A stretch of 64,000 nt of DNA from Candidatus Thalassarchaeaceae archaeon (GTDB lineage Archaea; Thermoplasmatota; Poseidoniia; Poseidoniales; Thalassarchaeaceae). Positions 48,601-57,214 of the stretch are shown here, in pieces. The notes below the pieces were generated by a model. The model did not search any database and had not been told where the DNA came from. It saw only the letters and a program-made list of their open reading frames with translations. Every line of letters begins with the position of its first letter. The stretch's first letter is position 1. A program made the position numbers and the translations under genes. Where the stretch lies: positions 111,770-175,769 of the forward strand of contig JAQXEZ010000008.1 in the NCBI GenBank assembly GCA_029250605.1, in the 5' to 3' direction.

Positions 48601-49514
48601 AGGCCACTTACTACAGCAACGAGTCGGAGCCTTCCGGCCATATCCTCACTCGCTCTGGCGCCAAGTATTACCTGGCAGTCATTATCTAGAGTTGAGACGA
48701 ATGCCTCCGAGACCATATTAAGATGGCCAAGAGTCATGTCGGGGCCACCTTCAACTTGGATGAGACAGCCCTTGGCGCCGTCAGCCGAGATCTCGGACAG
48801 CGGAGAGTTCCGTGCCATTCTGACGACCTCCTCGGGGTCATCGGTAGTGCCGTTTCCAACGATAAGCGTGGCATTTCCCGGCCTCCCAATTACTGTCCGC
48901 AGATCCATAAGATCCAGGTTCATCTTGCCAACTCTCGCTAGAGTTGTGACCAATCCCTCAATCAACTCGCCAATCCATTCTGAGCCTAGCTTCCAGTCTG
49001 AGTTCCGATGCCTGGCCTGCCAAGCAAGCCTCTCGAGGCTAACTAGAATGCATAAATCAGAATTTATCTCTATAGGGGGGAGTGCTTTCTCCGCTATTGC
49101 GCATCTGAGTGGTTGCTCTGCAAATGGGATGCCGACGATGCTGATTACCAAGCTTCCAGACTCTCTCGATTTAGCAGCAATTTCTGCTGTTGCGCCCGAA
49201 CCGGTCCCGCCTCCTAATGCCGTTAGAAGGATGACTAATTCTGATTTCTCCAATAGCGCAGAGATGTTTGTGATTCCCTCATTGAGGCGATGAGCGGCCA
49301 GATTTGGGAGAGCAGCTGCGCCCCTCGCACTACCACTAGCGTCCAAGTGCAAACAGTGGGCCTCGTGTTCGGATGTAAAGGAGGATTCGTCGGCATCTAC
49401 CATTAGTAGATCGGCCATCTGTTGACATTTGTCGTGGGCTCCACCAGACCACTGGCAACCAATCCCCCCAACTCCAACAATCAGAATCGAGCCCTGCTCC
49501 ATGAGGGCCCGCAT
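48597..49514 (-). CDS. Divergent FtsZ/tubulin-superfamily protein
   Basis: ILIVGVGGIGCQ; LLTALGGGTGSGATAEIA (tubulin signature); MNLDLMDLRTVI (NxDxxD T7-loop). Confidence 0.78.
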   Translation of the reverse strand: MRALMEQGSILIVGVGGIGCQWSGGAHDKCQQMADLLMVDADESSFTSEHEAHCLHLDASGSARGAAALPNLAAHRLNEGITNISALLEKSELVILLTALGGGTGSGATAEIAAKSRESGSLVISIVGIPFAEQPLRCAIAEKALPPIEINSDLCILVSLERLAWQARHRNSDWKLGSEWIGELIEGLVTTLARVGKMNLDLMDLRTVIGRPGNATLIVGNGTTDDPEEVVRMARNSPLSEISADGAKGCLIQVEGGPDMTLGHLNMVSEAFVSTLDNDCQVILGARASEDMAGRLRLVAVVSGL

Positions 49515-49537
49515 GCGACTGACTAGATTATTCTGTT

Positions 49538-49843
49538 CTAGTCATAGGTTACATAACGCCTGTATCTCCTCCTTTCGTCTCTTGCCCAGGCGTTATCTGG
49601 CTCAAGTTCTAGGACCCTGTCGTAGTATTCGATTGATGCTTCGAAATCGGATAGATATCGCCCGTGTAAGTGACCTAGGATATTCAAAACGGGAATGCAA
49701 TTGTTATCCTCTTCCAGCAGGCCCAAGAGAATTTCCTCGGATTTGTTAATCTCCATAGATTCCATTTTGTCCTCGGCTTCCTCCAATTTTTCTATTTGAT
49801 CTGAGTTGAGATCGTATATGTTCTTCCACCGCGGGGCTCCCAT
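49538..49843 (-). CDS. Small TPR-like protein
   Basis: KSEEILLGLLEEDNNCIPVLNILGHLHGRYLSDFEASIEYYDRVLELEPDNAWARDE. Confidence 0.65.
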   Translation of the reverse strand: MGAPRWKNIYDLNSDQIEKLEEAEDKMESMEINKSEEILLGLLEEDNNCIPVLNILGHLHGRYLSDFEASIEYYDRVLELEPDNAWARDERRRYRRYVTYD

Positions 49844-49960
49844 GCCACTCGTCTAGAACGGGAGTGTTTGGTTCTTTTCGCATGGCTATTTTGTTCGGCC
49901 CCGTAGGGGCCGTAGTGGAACGTTAATATCCCCCTTTTTTTTCGACCGTAGTATTAGCAG

Positions 49961-50782
49961 ATGCTAGGTGAACGAAATATGACATCTCGACAAAAAACAC
50001 TGGTCCTTATTCTGGTCACGATTTTTGTTGCTGGCTCTGGTGAGGCATTGCACACAGGAGTTGGCGGGAACGCAAATGGACAGGGAGATGTGGCTCTTGC
50101 TGGTTGCACTTGCCACTCTGAAGAGCCGGACAATTCTGTAACCGTAATTCTTGATGGTGTGCCCTTCCACTATTCACCCGAAACAGCCTATGAGATGAAA
50201 TTACAACTTATCGGCGGTCCTGAGGCTAATCTGGAATCCTACACCGGGGGATTCTCAATGAGAGTTAGCATCGGTTCACTGGGACCTTCAGAAGGATTCG
50301 AAGACCTGGTCCAGAACTGGGAAGATGACCCTGCCACGCTCACTCACACAGATGCCGGCTCAAGGACCTCTGACAGATCATGGACGTTCATTTGGATAAG
50401 TCCAGCGGAGGGTTCAGGAACAGTGAACTTCATGGTTGCGGGCAATTCGGTAAATGGGGACATGGCGCCATCCAGCCTAGATCGGTGGAATCGCCTAACG
50501 ACTAGTTTTGACGAGGGCAATGACGATGGAAGAACGAGGACTGTCTTCTCGGGCAATGGTGACATCACACCCCCGGCTCCGGCGGAGGGTCACACTGACC
50601 TCCACCACATGGGTGCTAAGCTCTTGGCTCACTGGCTAGGACTTCTTGGATTCGGTGCGGTGATGCTGGTTATCCTATTCTGCGGACTTTTCCTAAGATA
50701 CGGTTTCTCCAGACATTACGAAGGCAGGAGTAACCTACTGAGGCTAAGAATAAAGCATCTAAGGAGAGGGGACCAACTATGA
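49961..50782 (+). CDS. Exported protein with CxCH motif and C-terminal TM anchor
   Basis: N-terminal signal, GCTCHSEEP, ectodomain of about 200 aa, C-terminal TM LGLLGFGAVMLVILFCGLFL; co-oriented with Rieske/cyt b. Confidence 0.65.
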   Translation: MLGERNMTSRQKTLVLILVTIFVAGSGEALHTGVGGNANGQGDVALAGCTCHSEEPDNSVTVILDGVPFHYSPETAYEMKLQLIGGPEANLESYTGGFSMRVSIGSLGPSEGFEDLVQNWEDDPATLTHTDAGSRTSDRSWTFIWISPAEGSGTVNFMVAGNSVNGDMAPSSLDRWNRLTTSFDEGNDDGRTRTVFSGNGDITPPAPAEGHTDLHHMGAKLLAHWLGLLGFGAVMLVILFCGLFLRYGFSRHYEGRSNLLRLRIKHLRRGDQL

Positions 50783-51228
50783 AAGACGACACAGTGATGA
50801 AGCTCCTCCGACAAGTGAAGTCGGGCGAAGTGAGCGTCGAGGATGCTAGAGTGGCTCTTGAAGACGCCACACTGACAGAAGAGTCGTTTGCTGCAGCTGT
50901 TGATCACGGGGTCTTCAACGATGTCAAACCGGGAACGATAGTGCGAGCCAGTCTGGCTCCATCCGGAGACTCGTGGCTAATCATCCTAGTAGGTCTGTGG
51001 GGGATTCTGTGGACACTCTATTGGGCAGGTGCTCTGGCTTACGGATTGTTTAATCACTGGGACCAGCAGTTGCTCTCATTCAATTTGGCAATGACCATGC
51101 TAACTCTCATTATCATGGGCATAGTGTACTTGAAGTACGTACTACCCGATGTGGTGATTGTAAAACACAGAAGGAACAAGTACATCACTAGCCATGACAC
51201 TAATTCTTGGAAGAAATACGAGGTCTGA
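50779..51228 (+). CDS. Two-TM membrane protein, unknown function
   Basis: WLIILVGLWGILWTLYWAGALAYGLF and MTMLTLIIMGIVYLKYVL; overlaps upstream CDS by 4 nt. Confidence 0.6.
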   Translation: MKDDTVMKLLRQVKSGEVSVEDARVALEDATLTEESFAAAVDHGVFNDVKPGTIVRASLAPSGDSWLIILVGLWGILWTLYWAGALAYGLFNHWDQQLLSFNLAMTMLTLIIMGIVYLKYVLPDVVIVKHRRNKYITSHDTNSWKKYEV

Positions 51229-51230
51229 AT

Positions 51231-52079
51231 ATGGCAAGGAGATTCAAATTACGCCAGATTGACTCGCAAAGTCAGAGTTTCCTTGAGAAGAGTGGGGCCA
51301 TTGACAGAAGGGAATTCATGAGGCTGTCTTTCAACACGGCTGCTGGACTAATCACAACAGCATCATTGGGTAGTGTAGGTTTTGCCTCGTTCCTAATGGG
51401 GCAGGAAGAAGGGAGCAGTTCAGACTCAGCTATCACATTCTACGTTCCAAAGGGATCCGATGTTTGGTACGGCAACTTGGACAAACAACCCATGACCATG
51501 CAAGCTTTCATTGACGAATCCGCTAATTCAACAACTGGAATGGTAGGGGCTGCCGGGCTTTGGTCTGGGTTGCCAATCATTGCAACCTACGTCCCTCATG
51601 AAGAAAATAAAAACAGACCATTGGAAGCGAATACTCCACGATTCCAGTTTATGGATGGATACACATCTGGTGGGGCTTATGTCGGATCAGGTTTCGAGAT
51701 CGAGGAAAAGGAAGAGTATGCAGCCCTGAATATCCATGATAACATGATTATAGTTTTTGCACGGTGCCCACACCTCTGTTGTATCCCGGGATGGCAACTA
51801 GTCAGCAATGACTTCACTGCAGACAGTTGGTTGCCGGGCGGTACGGACACAAGTGGGAACAAGTCATTCTGCATTTGCCACTCTAGCAGGTACGACCATA
51901 CCGTCATAGAAAAGAACACGGCGAGAAATCGGTCAAATGGGCAAGAGTTCGATTTCATAGGAGTAAAAAAGACTGGCGGGCCTGCCCCGTATGGGATGCC
52001 ATTGATTCCATTTACGGTTAACGGGGGAACAATCGAGGCGCTTCCAGACTTCATGGACTGGTACACATTCTGCGGTTAG
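51231..52079 (+). CDS. Rieske [2Fe-2S] protein
   Basis: CPHLCCIPGW and CICHSSRYD cluster/disulfide motifs; Tat-like DRREFMRLSFNTAAGLITTASLGSVGFASF. Confidence 0.9.
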   Translation: MARRFKLRQIDSQSQSFLEKSGAIDRREFMRLSFNTAAGLITTASLGSVGFASFLMGQEEGSSSDSAITFYVPKGSDVWYGNLDKQPMTMQAFIDESANSTTGMVGAAGLWSGLPIIATYVPHEENKNRPLEANTPRFQFMDGYTSGGAYVGSGFEIEEKEEYAALNIHDNMIIVFARCPHLCCIPGWQLVSNDFTADSWLPGGTDTSGNKSFCICHSSRYDHTVIEKNTARNRSNGQEFDFIGVKKTGGPAPYGMPLIPFTVNGGTIEALPDFMDWYTFCG

Positions 52080-52087
52080 GTGAGATA

Positions 52088-52960
52088 ATGATACAATTCT
52101 GGTTCTTGTGGATTTTCATCGCGGTCGTCGTTGTTATCGTCGCCTTCACACTGAGGAGGGAGCGTGACGACGTGCCGCGAAAGGACATTCTAAGAGCGGT
52201 GGAGACAAATGCTGGAAGCATGGGACTTGCCGAGAAATTATTCCTCTGGACCTTCTCCTGGTTGGACACCAGATTCAGAATCCAAGACTATTGGGGAATG
52301 AGCAGGGACTCATACTACAGCATGCACAGGCAGATGCCACTGACCCATGCCGAGAAGTATAAACTCAGAATAATCTGGTACTGGTACCCCCTATACTGCT
52401 TGGGAGGGATATCATTCATTGCGTTCATTATCCTAGTTATCACCGGAACGATTCTAGGTTTCTACTACGTTCCCGGGGGTGATCTAAATTCGGATCCGAC
52501 GCCTGCCTATGCATCAATGGAATTCATCATGTTGGAGTTGCCTTTCGGATACATCATCAGATCGATACACCACTGGGGCACGCACTTCTTCGTTGCTGCC
52601 GTCTTCCTCCACATGTGCAGAGTCTACTTCACGGGAGCTTACAGGAACCCCAGAGAACTCAACTGGTTAATCGGGGTCGCTTTGATGTTCTTCTCCATAT
52701 TCTTCGGTTACTCGGGTTATCTCCTCCCATGGGACAGTCTGGCTTTCGGTGCGGCTACTATTGGGATAAACATGGCAATGGCGACCCCTCTGGTTGGGGA
52801 ATGGGTCGCGAGTGCAATGTTCGGCGGGACTACGCTCACAGGGCAGACTGTTGTTCGGATGTATTTCCTCCATGTTTTCGTGCTGCCGCTAATAGTTACG
52901 GTGCTAATCTTGGCGCATCTTTTCATCGTCTGGGTTCAGGGAATTGCGGAGCCGCACTGA
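52088..52960 (+). CDS. petB: Cytochrome b N-terminal domain (b6-type)
   Basis: RSIHHWGTHFFVAAVFLHMCRVYFTGAYRNPRELNWLIG...GYSGYLLPWD...MYFLHVFVLPLIVTVLILAHLFIVWVQGI; heme His pairs present. Confidence 0.93.
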   Translation: MIQFWFLWIFIAVVVVIVAFTLRRERDDVPRKDILRAVETNAGSMGLAEKLFLWTFSWLDTRFRIQDYWGMSRDSYYSMHRQMPLTHAEKYKLRIIWYWYPLYCLGGISFIAFIILVITGTILGFYYVPGGDLNSDPTPAYASMEFIMLELPFGYIIRSIHHWGTHFFVAAVFLHMCRVYFTGAYRNPRELNWLIGVALMFFSIFFGYSGYLLPWDSLAFGAATIGINMAMATPLVGEWVASAMFGGTTLTGQTVVRMYFLHVFVLPLIVTVLILAHLFIVWVQGIAEPH

Positions 52961-52969
52961 GGTGATTAA

Positions 52970-55786
52970 ATGGGGATGATGGAGAGATTTGGAAGGATTG
53001 CTGATACCTACGTCAGTGAGAAGGAGCAATTGCTGGGTGCGGAAGAAGAGCGGAAGAGAGTGCACGCTGGGCATCCTTTCTGGCCAACTGAGGTCCTTAG
53101 GGACACCATTATCTTCGCAGCCATTGTGATGGTAATCGCATTCTACTCTTGGATAATCCCCCCTCCTTTGCACAATGCTGCTGACCCATACGCTCAGGCT
53201 GGTTTCGTTTTCCCCGATTGGTATGTCTTGTTCTCCTATGGATATCTCAGGTGGGGCGAGTACCTTCCCCAATTCGACATACCAGCCGGACCGATTGGTG
53301 AATTCTTCGGACAGCCTATTGTCTCCTGGAATGCTGGTGTCTGGGGGGCCATGATCACGGGACTTCCGGTTGGAATCCTAGCACTCCCACCATTCATCAT
53401 TGGAAAGAGAGAGAAAAGGGGAGTGGAAGACCCATGGTTCGCTACGGCTGGGGCGGTTTATCTCGCGCACGTCTGGTTCATCTCAGTATTCTCGATCAAC
53501 ATCTTTCTCGAGATGTATTCGAAGAATCGGACTGACTATTGTTGGTCTACCGCCCATGGTGGGTTCAATTGCGGAACTCAGGCCCCTTGGACAGCGGAAG
53601 TCTTCAATGCAATACCTTGGATCCTCACGGGCGTCTTCATCTTCACGGTTCTTTACTTCTCAGCGAGGAAGTTCCTGATCGGACCCATGGGATCCAGGCT
53701 GACTCCAATTCTGGGTCGACAGGTAGCAGTAGGATCTCTGGTCGCTACCGTCCTATTATGCACGGTGACTTGGCCCGTGTACGAGAACGGCTTTTGGAAT
53801 CAGCGAGGTCTGGGAACGATGGGTTTCTGGGAATACCAGTATGATGCAAAATTAGTCGAATTGGATGGAATTAGGGGTCAGCCGGGGGATACGTTGATTC
53901 ATTCAGAGGGAGGTCCAGTATGGGAAGAGTGGGGTGATGAATGCATACCTTACGAACAGACCAGTGCACTAGCAATATGGGACACAATGGAAGAGGGTAC
54001 TGAGAATTCCGAATGGTGCGTAATACCAGCCACTCATTGGATGAAATGGGGAGTTTTCCAGCCAACAAGAGCCAAGATTCTGGACTTCAGCGGTGCCAAT
54101 GGGCATGCGGATGTCCAAACCTCGAGGAACATAGGCGCTAACGAGATAATTTACCAAGGACCTCAGGACGGCTCGCCAATCGAAATCTCTGAGTCCATTC
54201 AATTTGAAGTGGAAAACTTGGGAGTCGCGAGTGTGCCAGCGGACGTCGGGTGCAACTTCAGGACCACGGTTCGTGCAGCAGGGGTTCATTCGCAGAGTCT
54301 TGTGCTTACCGATGAGGCCGGCGAGACAATCTGGATGAATGAAGGATCGACCTGTGACTCGGGCACTATTTACCTAGACTCTGGCGTTTCATACACCGTA
54401 ACTTTCACGACGCAGTCGGAGGGCGTGAACGAAAGCGTCACTATGATCTCTGATTTCTCTGCGATTGCGTACCAACCACTTCTCGTCGCCGGGGATGGAA
54501 CTGCGATAATCCGTTCCGAAATGAGCCTCAGTGACGAGCAGCTGTCCACGATGTCAATAACAAATCCGACTTTCCAGAAGAACCCTAAGAGCTTGGATGC
54601 GAAGCTGATCTACTCCATGTTCATCCCATGCCTGGGAGTGGGTGCCCTAGTCTTCGTGATGCTAAGGAGCATGGCACGAGGCTACGAGTGGGAGATGAAC
54701 AAGTGCTATGGATGCGACCTTTGCGACGATGCTTGCCCAGTCAGGCTGTTCAACGCAGGAGACAAGTTGAACATCATCTACAACACATGGAACAACGAAG
54801 ACGACGGAGTCCCACTGTACTCCTGCTTGACCTGCACAGCATGTACGAACGCATGCCCGCAACTCGTAGACTACGACTCCTATATCGACATCAGGAGGAA
54901 TCTCGTTGTGGGTGGGCCGCCGGCGACAGAGATCCCCCACACCGTCCTCCAGGCAGTACTTGCCGCGGAGGCTGAGGAGGATGCTGATGACTCATTCATA
55001 CCAGTGGATGACTACCCACTCGACTCCAGTATCGGATATTACCCCGGATGCGTTGACTACATCGACCAGGAGATGGTATTCAGCCATGTCAACAAGGGCA
55101 GCATGGACCTAGGGGATGCGACAACTTCGGCGTTCACGATTTTCGAGGAGATGGGAGAAGAAGTCACATACCTAGGTAGGGACTTCCTGAAGTGCTGCGG
55201 GCACGATCAAAAGTGGCAGGGTATGACAGAGGTCTTCGAGAAACTCAAGAGTTACAACCAGAAGAAACTAGGCGAGAGCGGGATCGAGACGCTAGTCACG
55301 TCGTGCGCAGAGTGCTTCAGGACATTTGCCCTGGACTACGAGCTAGACGACATGAAGGTGATGCACACGACCGAGTTCCTAATCGAGAATGGGTTCGACA
55401 TGGAGTTGAAGACCGACAACGAGGTGACCGTGACCTACCACGACCCATGTCGTCTGGGTAGGCAGATGAACATCTACGACGAGCCTCGTGACCTGGTTGG
55501 TTCGGTGGAGGGGGTCAACCTAGTGGAGATGGAGCACACCGGCGAGGATGCACTTTGCTGCGGAGTCTCCAGCATGATGTCATGCAACGAGAACAGCAGG
55601 GCACTTAGGGTCCAGAGATTCGACGAAGTCAGGGCCACGGGTGCCGACATAATGCTGACATCCTGCCCTAAGTGCGTGGCTCACTTCGAGTGCCTGAAGT
55701 TCGAGGGCGACCCGAGACACGACTTCGAGATTCTAGACGTGGTCAGCTTCCTTGCCAGACAGATTGAAGAGTCCAAGGCGAGGTAA
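52970..55786 (+). CDS. Fusion: cytochrome b C-terminal (subunit IV-like) domain, extracytoplasmic domain, 2x[4Fe-4S] ferredoxin, double CCG (HdrD/GlpC-like) module
   Basis: PDWYVLFSYGYLRW (PEWY-like); CYGCDLCDDACP and CLTCTACTNACP; PGCVDY..CCGHD..TSCAEC; DPCRLGRQ..CCGVSS..TSCPKC; single uninterrupted 938-aa ORF. Confidence 0.9.
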   Translation: MGMMERFGRIADTYVSEKEQLLGAEEERKRVHAGHPFWPTEVLRDTIIFAAIVMVIAFYSWIIPPPLHNAADPYAQAGFVFPDWYVLFSYGYLRWGEYLPQFDIPAGPIGEFFGQPIVSWNAGVWGAMITGLPVGILALPPFIIGKREKRGVEDPWFATAGAVYLAHVWFISVFSINIFLEMYSKNRTDYCWSTAHGGFNCGTQAPWTAEVFNAIPWILTGVFIFTVLYFSARKFLIGPMGSRLTPILGRQVAVGSLVATVLLCTVTWPVYENGFWNQRGLGTMGFWEYQYDAKLVELDGIRGQPGDTLIHSEGGPVWEEWGDECIPYEQTSALAIWDTMEEGTENSEWCVIPATHWMKWGVFQPTRAKILDFSGANGHADVQTSRNIGANEIIYQGPQDGSPIEISESIQFEVENLGVASVPADVGCNFRTTVRAAGVHSQSLVLTDEAGETIWMNEGSTCDSGTIYLDSGVSYTVTFTTQSEGVNESVTMISDFSAIAYQPLLVAGDGTAIIRSEMSLSDEQLSTMSITNPTFQKNPKSLDAKLIYSMFIPCLGVGALVFVMLRSMARGYEWEMNKCYGCDLCDDACPVRLFNAGDKLNIIYNTWNNEDDGVPLYSCLTCTACTNACPQLVDYDSYIDIRRNLVVGGPPATEIPHTVLQAVLAAEAEEDADDSFIPVDDYPLDSSIGYYPGCVDYIDQEMVFSHVNKGSMDLGDATTSAFTIFEEMGEEVTYLGRDFLKCCGHDQKWQGMTEVFEKLKSYNQKKLGESGIETLVTSCAECFRTFALDYELDDMKVMHTTEFLIENGFDMELKTDNEVTVTYHDPCRLGRQMNIYDEPRDLVGSVEGVNLVEMEHTGEDALCCGVSSMMSCNENSRALRVQRFDEVRATGADIMLTSCPKCVAHFECLKFEGDPRHDFEILDVVSFLARQIEESKAR

Positions 55787-55798
55787 GGACTGAGAAAG

Positions 55799-56065
55799 TC
55801 ACTGCATGAAGGCAAGCAGAGCCGAGACTGATGAAAGAGCCGTGTTGATCAACACCCCCCAAATCGTTGCCTTAGCGAATCTGTAGTCCTCGTACCCCAG
55901 TGCCACCAAGTAGAGGAAGAACCCGATCAAGCCCCCACAGGCAAGTGAAATCCAAGCCGCTGGGACGCTCAGGTAGACTGCCATTACTAGCCAAATGGCG
56001 CCACCCTGTAAGAGCCCGAGCCACACCATTGGATCGACCCACCATGTGGATTCAGTCGCGCTCAT
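55799..56065 (-). CDS. Small membrane protein
   Basis: 88 aa, about 3 hydrophobic segments. Confidence 0.5.
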   Translation of the reverse strand: MSATESTWWVDPMVWLGLLQGGAIWLVMAVYLSVPAAWISLACGGLIGFFLYLVALGYEDYRFAKATIWGVLINTALSSVSALLAFMQ

Positions 56066-56140
56066 GAAAGCCCGTGAGGGGGAACACCAATCAAACTCAC
56101 TATGATAAAGGTCGACTCTATCGAATGAACAGGAGATATC

Positions 56141-56473
56141 ATGACCAAGGTTGGTGACGTCCTGAAGAGGAGGGCGGTAGAGCAGTCAAAGATCAGGGTC
56201 CAACTAAACTCGGTCAGGGCCGAAGAGGAGGCCTTGCTCAAGGGTGGGGAGGACACTGTGGCTTGGGTGAAGGAAGAACTATGCATCGGCTGCGACCAGT
56301 GTACAATAGTATGCGAAGATGATGCAATAGAGCTCTATGACACCCCTCTTGCAAGCCCCATAATGGATGTGGACGTCAACAGGAAGGCGAGGATCCTGAG
56401 GGACCCCTGCACTGGGTGCAAGATTTGCGTCTTAGCGTGTCCGACTGATGCGATTATCATGATAGACAGGTGA
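56141..56473 (+). CDS. 2x[4Fe-4S] ferredoxin-domain protein
   Basis: CIGCDQCTIVCEDDAIEL...CTGCKICVLACPTDAIIM. Confidence 0.88.
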   Translation: MTKVGDVLKRRAVEQSKIRVQLNSVRAEEEALLKGGEDTVAWVKEELCIGCDQCTIVCEDDAIELYDTPLASPIMDVDVNRKARILRDPCTGCKICVLACPTDAIIMIDR

Positions 56474-56479
56474 AGTAAG

Positions 56480-56758
56480 ATGGGTGATGATGATCCAGTT
56501 AGGTTTGGGGCAGAATTCGGCCCCCACAGAACCAAGAGGGCTAGTGGGGTTTCCCTTTCCACATTCAAGACTCTTGTTTGGGTATCCAACCTAGGAGGTT
56601 TGATCCTATTCGCCATTGGGATGGAGTTGATGATCAGGGGTTCTTTCTGGTTAGGTATCGCATGCATTGTAATTGGTGTCGCAATAGCACTATTCCCATC
56701 GAACTACGAGATTGTTGGAATGGAAGATCTGGAAGGCGGCGGATGGGAGAAGAAGTAG
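56480..56758 (+). CDS. Small two-TM membrane protein
   Basis: WVSNLGGLILFAIGMELMI, FWLGIACIVIGVAIALF. Confidence 0.5.
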   Translation: MGDDDPVRFGAEFGPHRTKRASGVSLSTFKTLVWVSNLGGLILFAIGMELMIRGSFWLGIACIVIGVAIALFPSNYEIVGMEDLEGGGWEKK

Positions 56759-57051
56759 TTACAGATGTCCCAGGGACGCCATTCCAGAGGATGGTATGGG
56801 ACGAGATAAGAAAGATACCACCGGGTGAAACCAGGACTTACAAAGGCATTGCAGAGGCTATTGGAAATCCTGGGTCTTACAGAGCAGTGGCGAATGCTTG
56901 TGGATCCAACCCCTTTCCGATTTCGGTCCCTTGTCACCGGGTTATCCGATCGGACGGGGAGATTGGGGGATACAGTGGCCCTGGAGGTACTTCTGGTAAA
57001 TCGGTCCTTCTCGCGGTAGAGAAGAACATCCACATTTCTAGAAATACTTGA
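56743..57051 (+). CDS. ogt: Methylated-DNA-[protein]-cysteine S-methyltransferase / Ada-like alkyltransferase
   Basis: FQRMVWDEIRKIPPGETRTYKGIAEAIGNPGSYRAVANACGSNPFPISVPCHRVIRSDGEIGGYSG (PCHR active site). Confidence 0.92.
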   Translation: MGEEVVTDVPGTPFQRMVWDEIRKIPPGETRTYKGIAEAIGNPGSYRAVANACGSNPFPISVPCHRVIRSDGEIGGYSGPGGTSGKSVLLAVEKNIHISRNT

Positions 57052-57169
57052 AGAAAATTGCGAAGGAAGCCAAAGAGGCAAGTCCCCAGATGAACATGTA
57101 TGTGCTCTGTCCCAATGGTGATTCCCACATCTCAGCTGATGAGTTTGGCTCTTTATCCCCCATATCCAT
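57038..57169 (-). CDS. Tiny membrane protein (43 aa)
   Basis: MDMGDKEPNSSAEMWESPLGQSTYMFIWGLASLASFAIFFKYF; one TM; below track length. Confidence 0.4.
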   Translation of the reverse strand: MDMGDKEPNSSAEMWESPLGQSTYMFIWGLASLASFAIFFKYF

Positions 57170-57214
57170 GCACATGGGGCATGAAATTAGGATGTAAACA
57201 TGACGGGAGTGAAA

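Noticed and set aside
54662-55461. Alternative-frame ORFs inside the HdrD-like segment (54628-54975, 54662-54940, 55192-55461)
   Set aside because: Arise from high-GC3 coding sequence; the main frame carries all Fe-S motifs without a stop.
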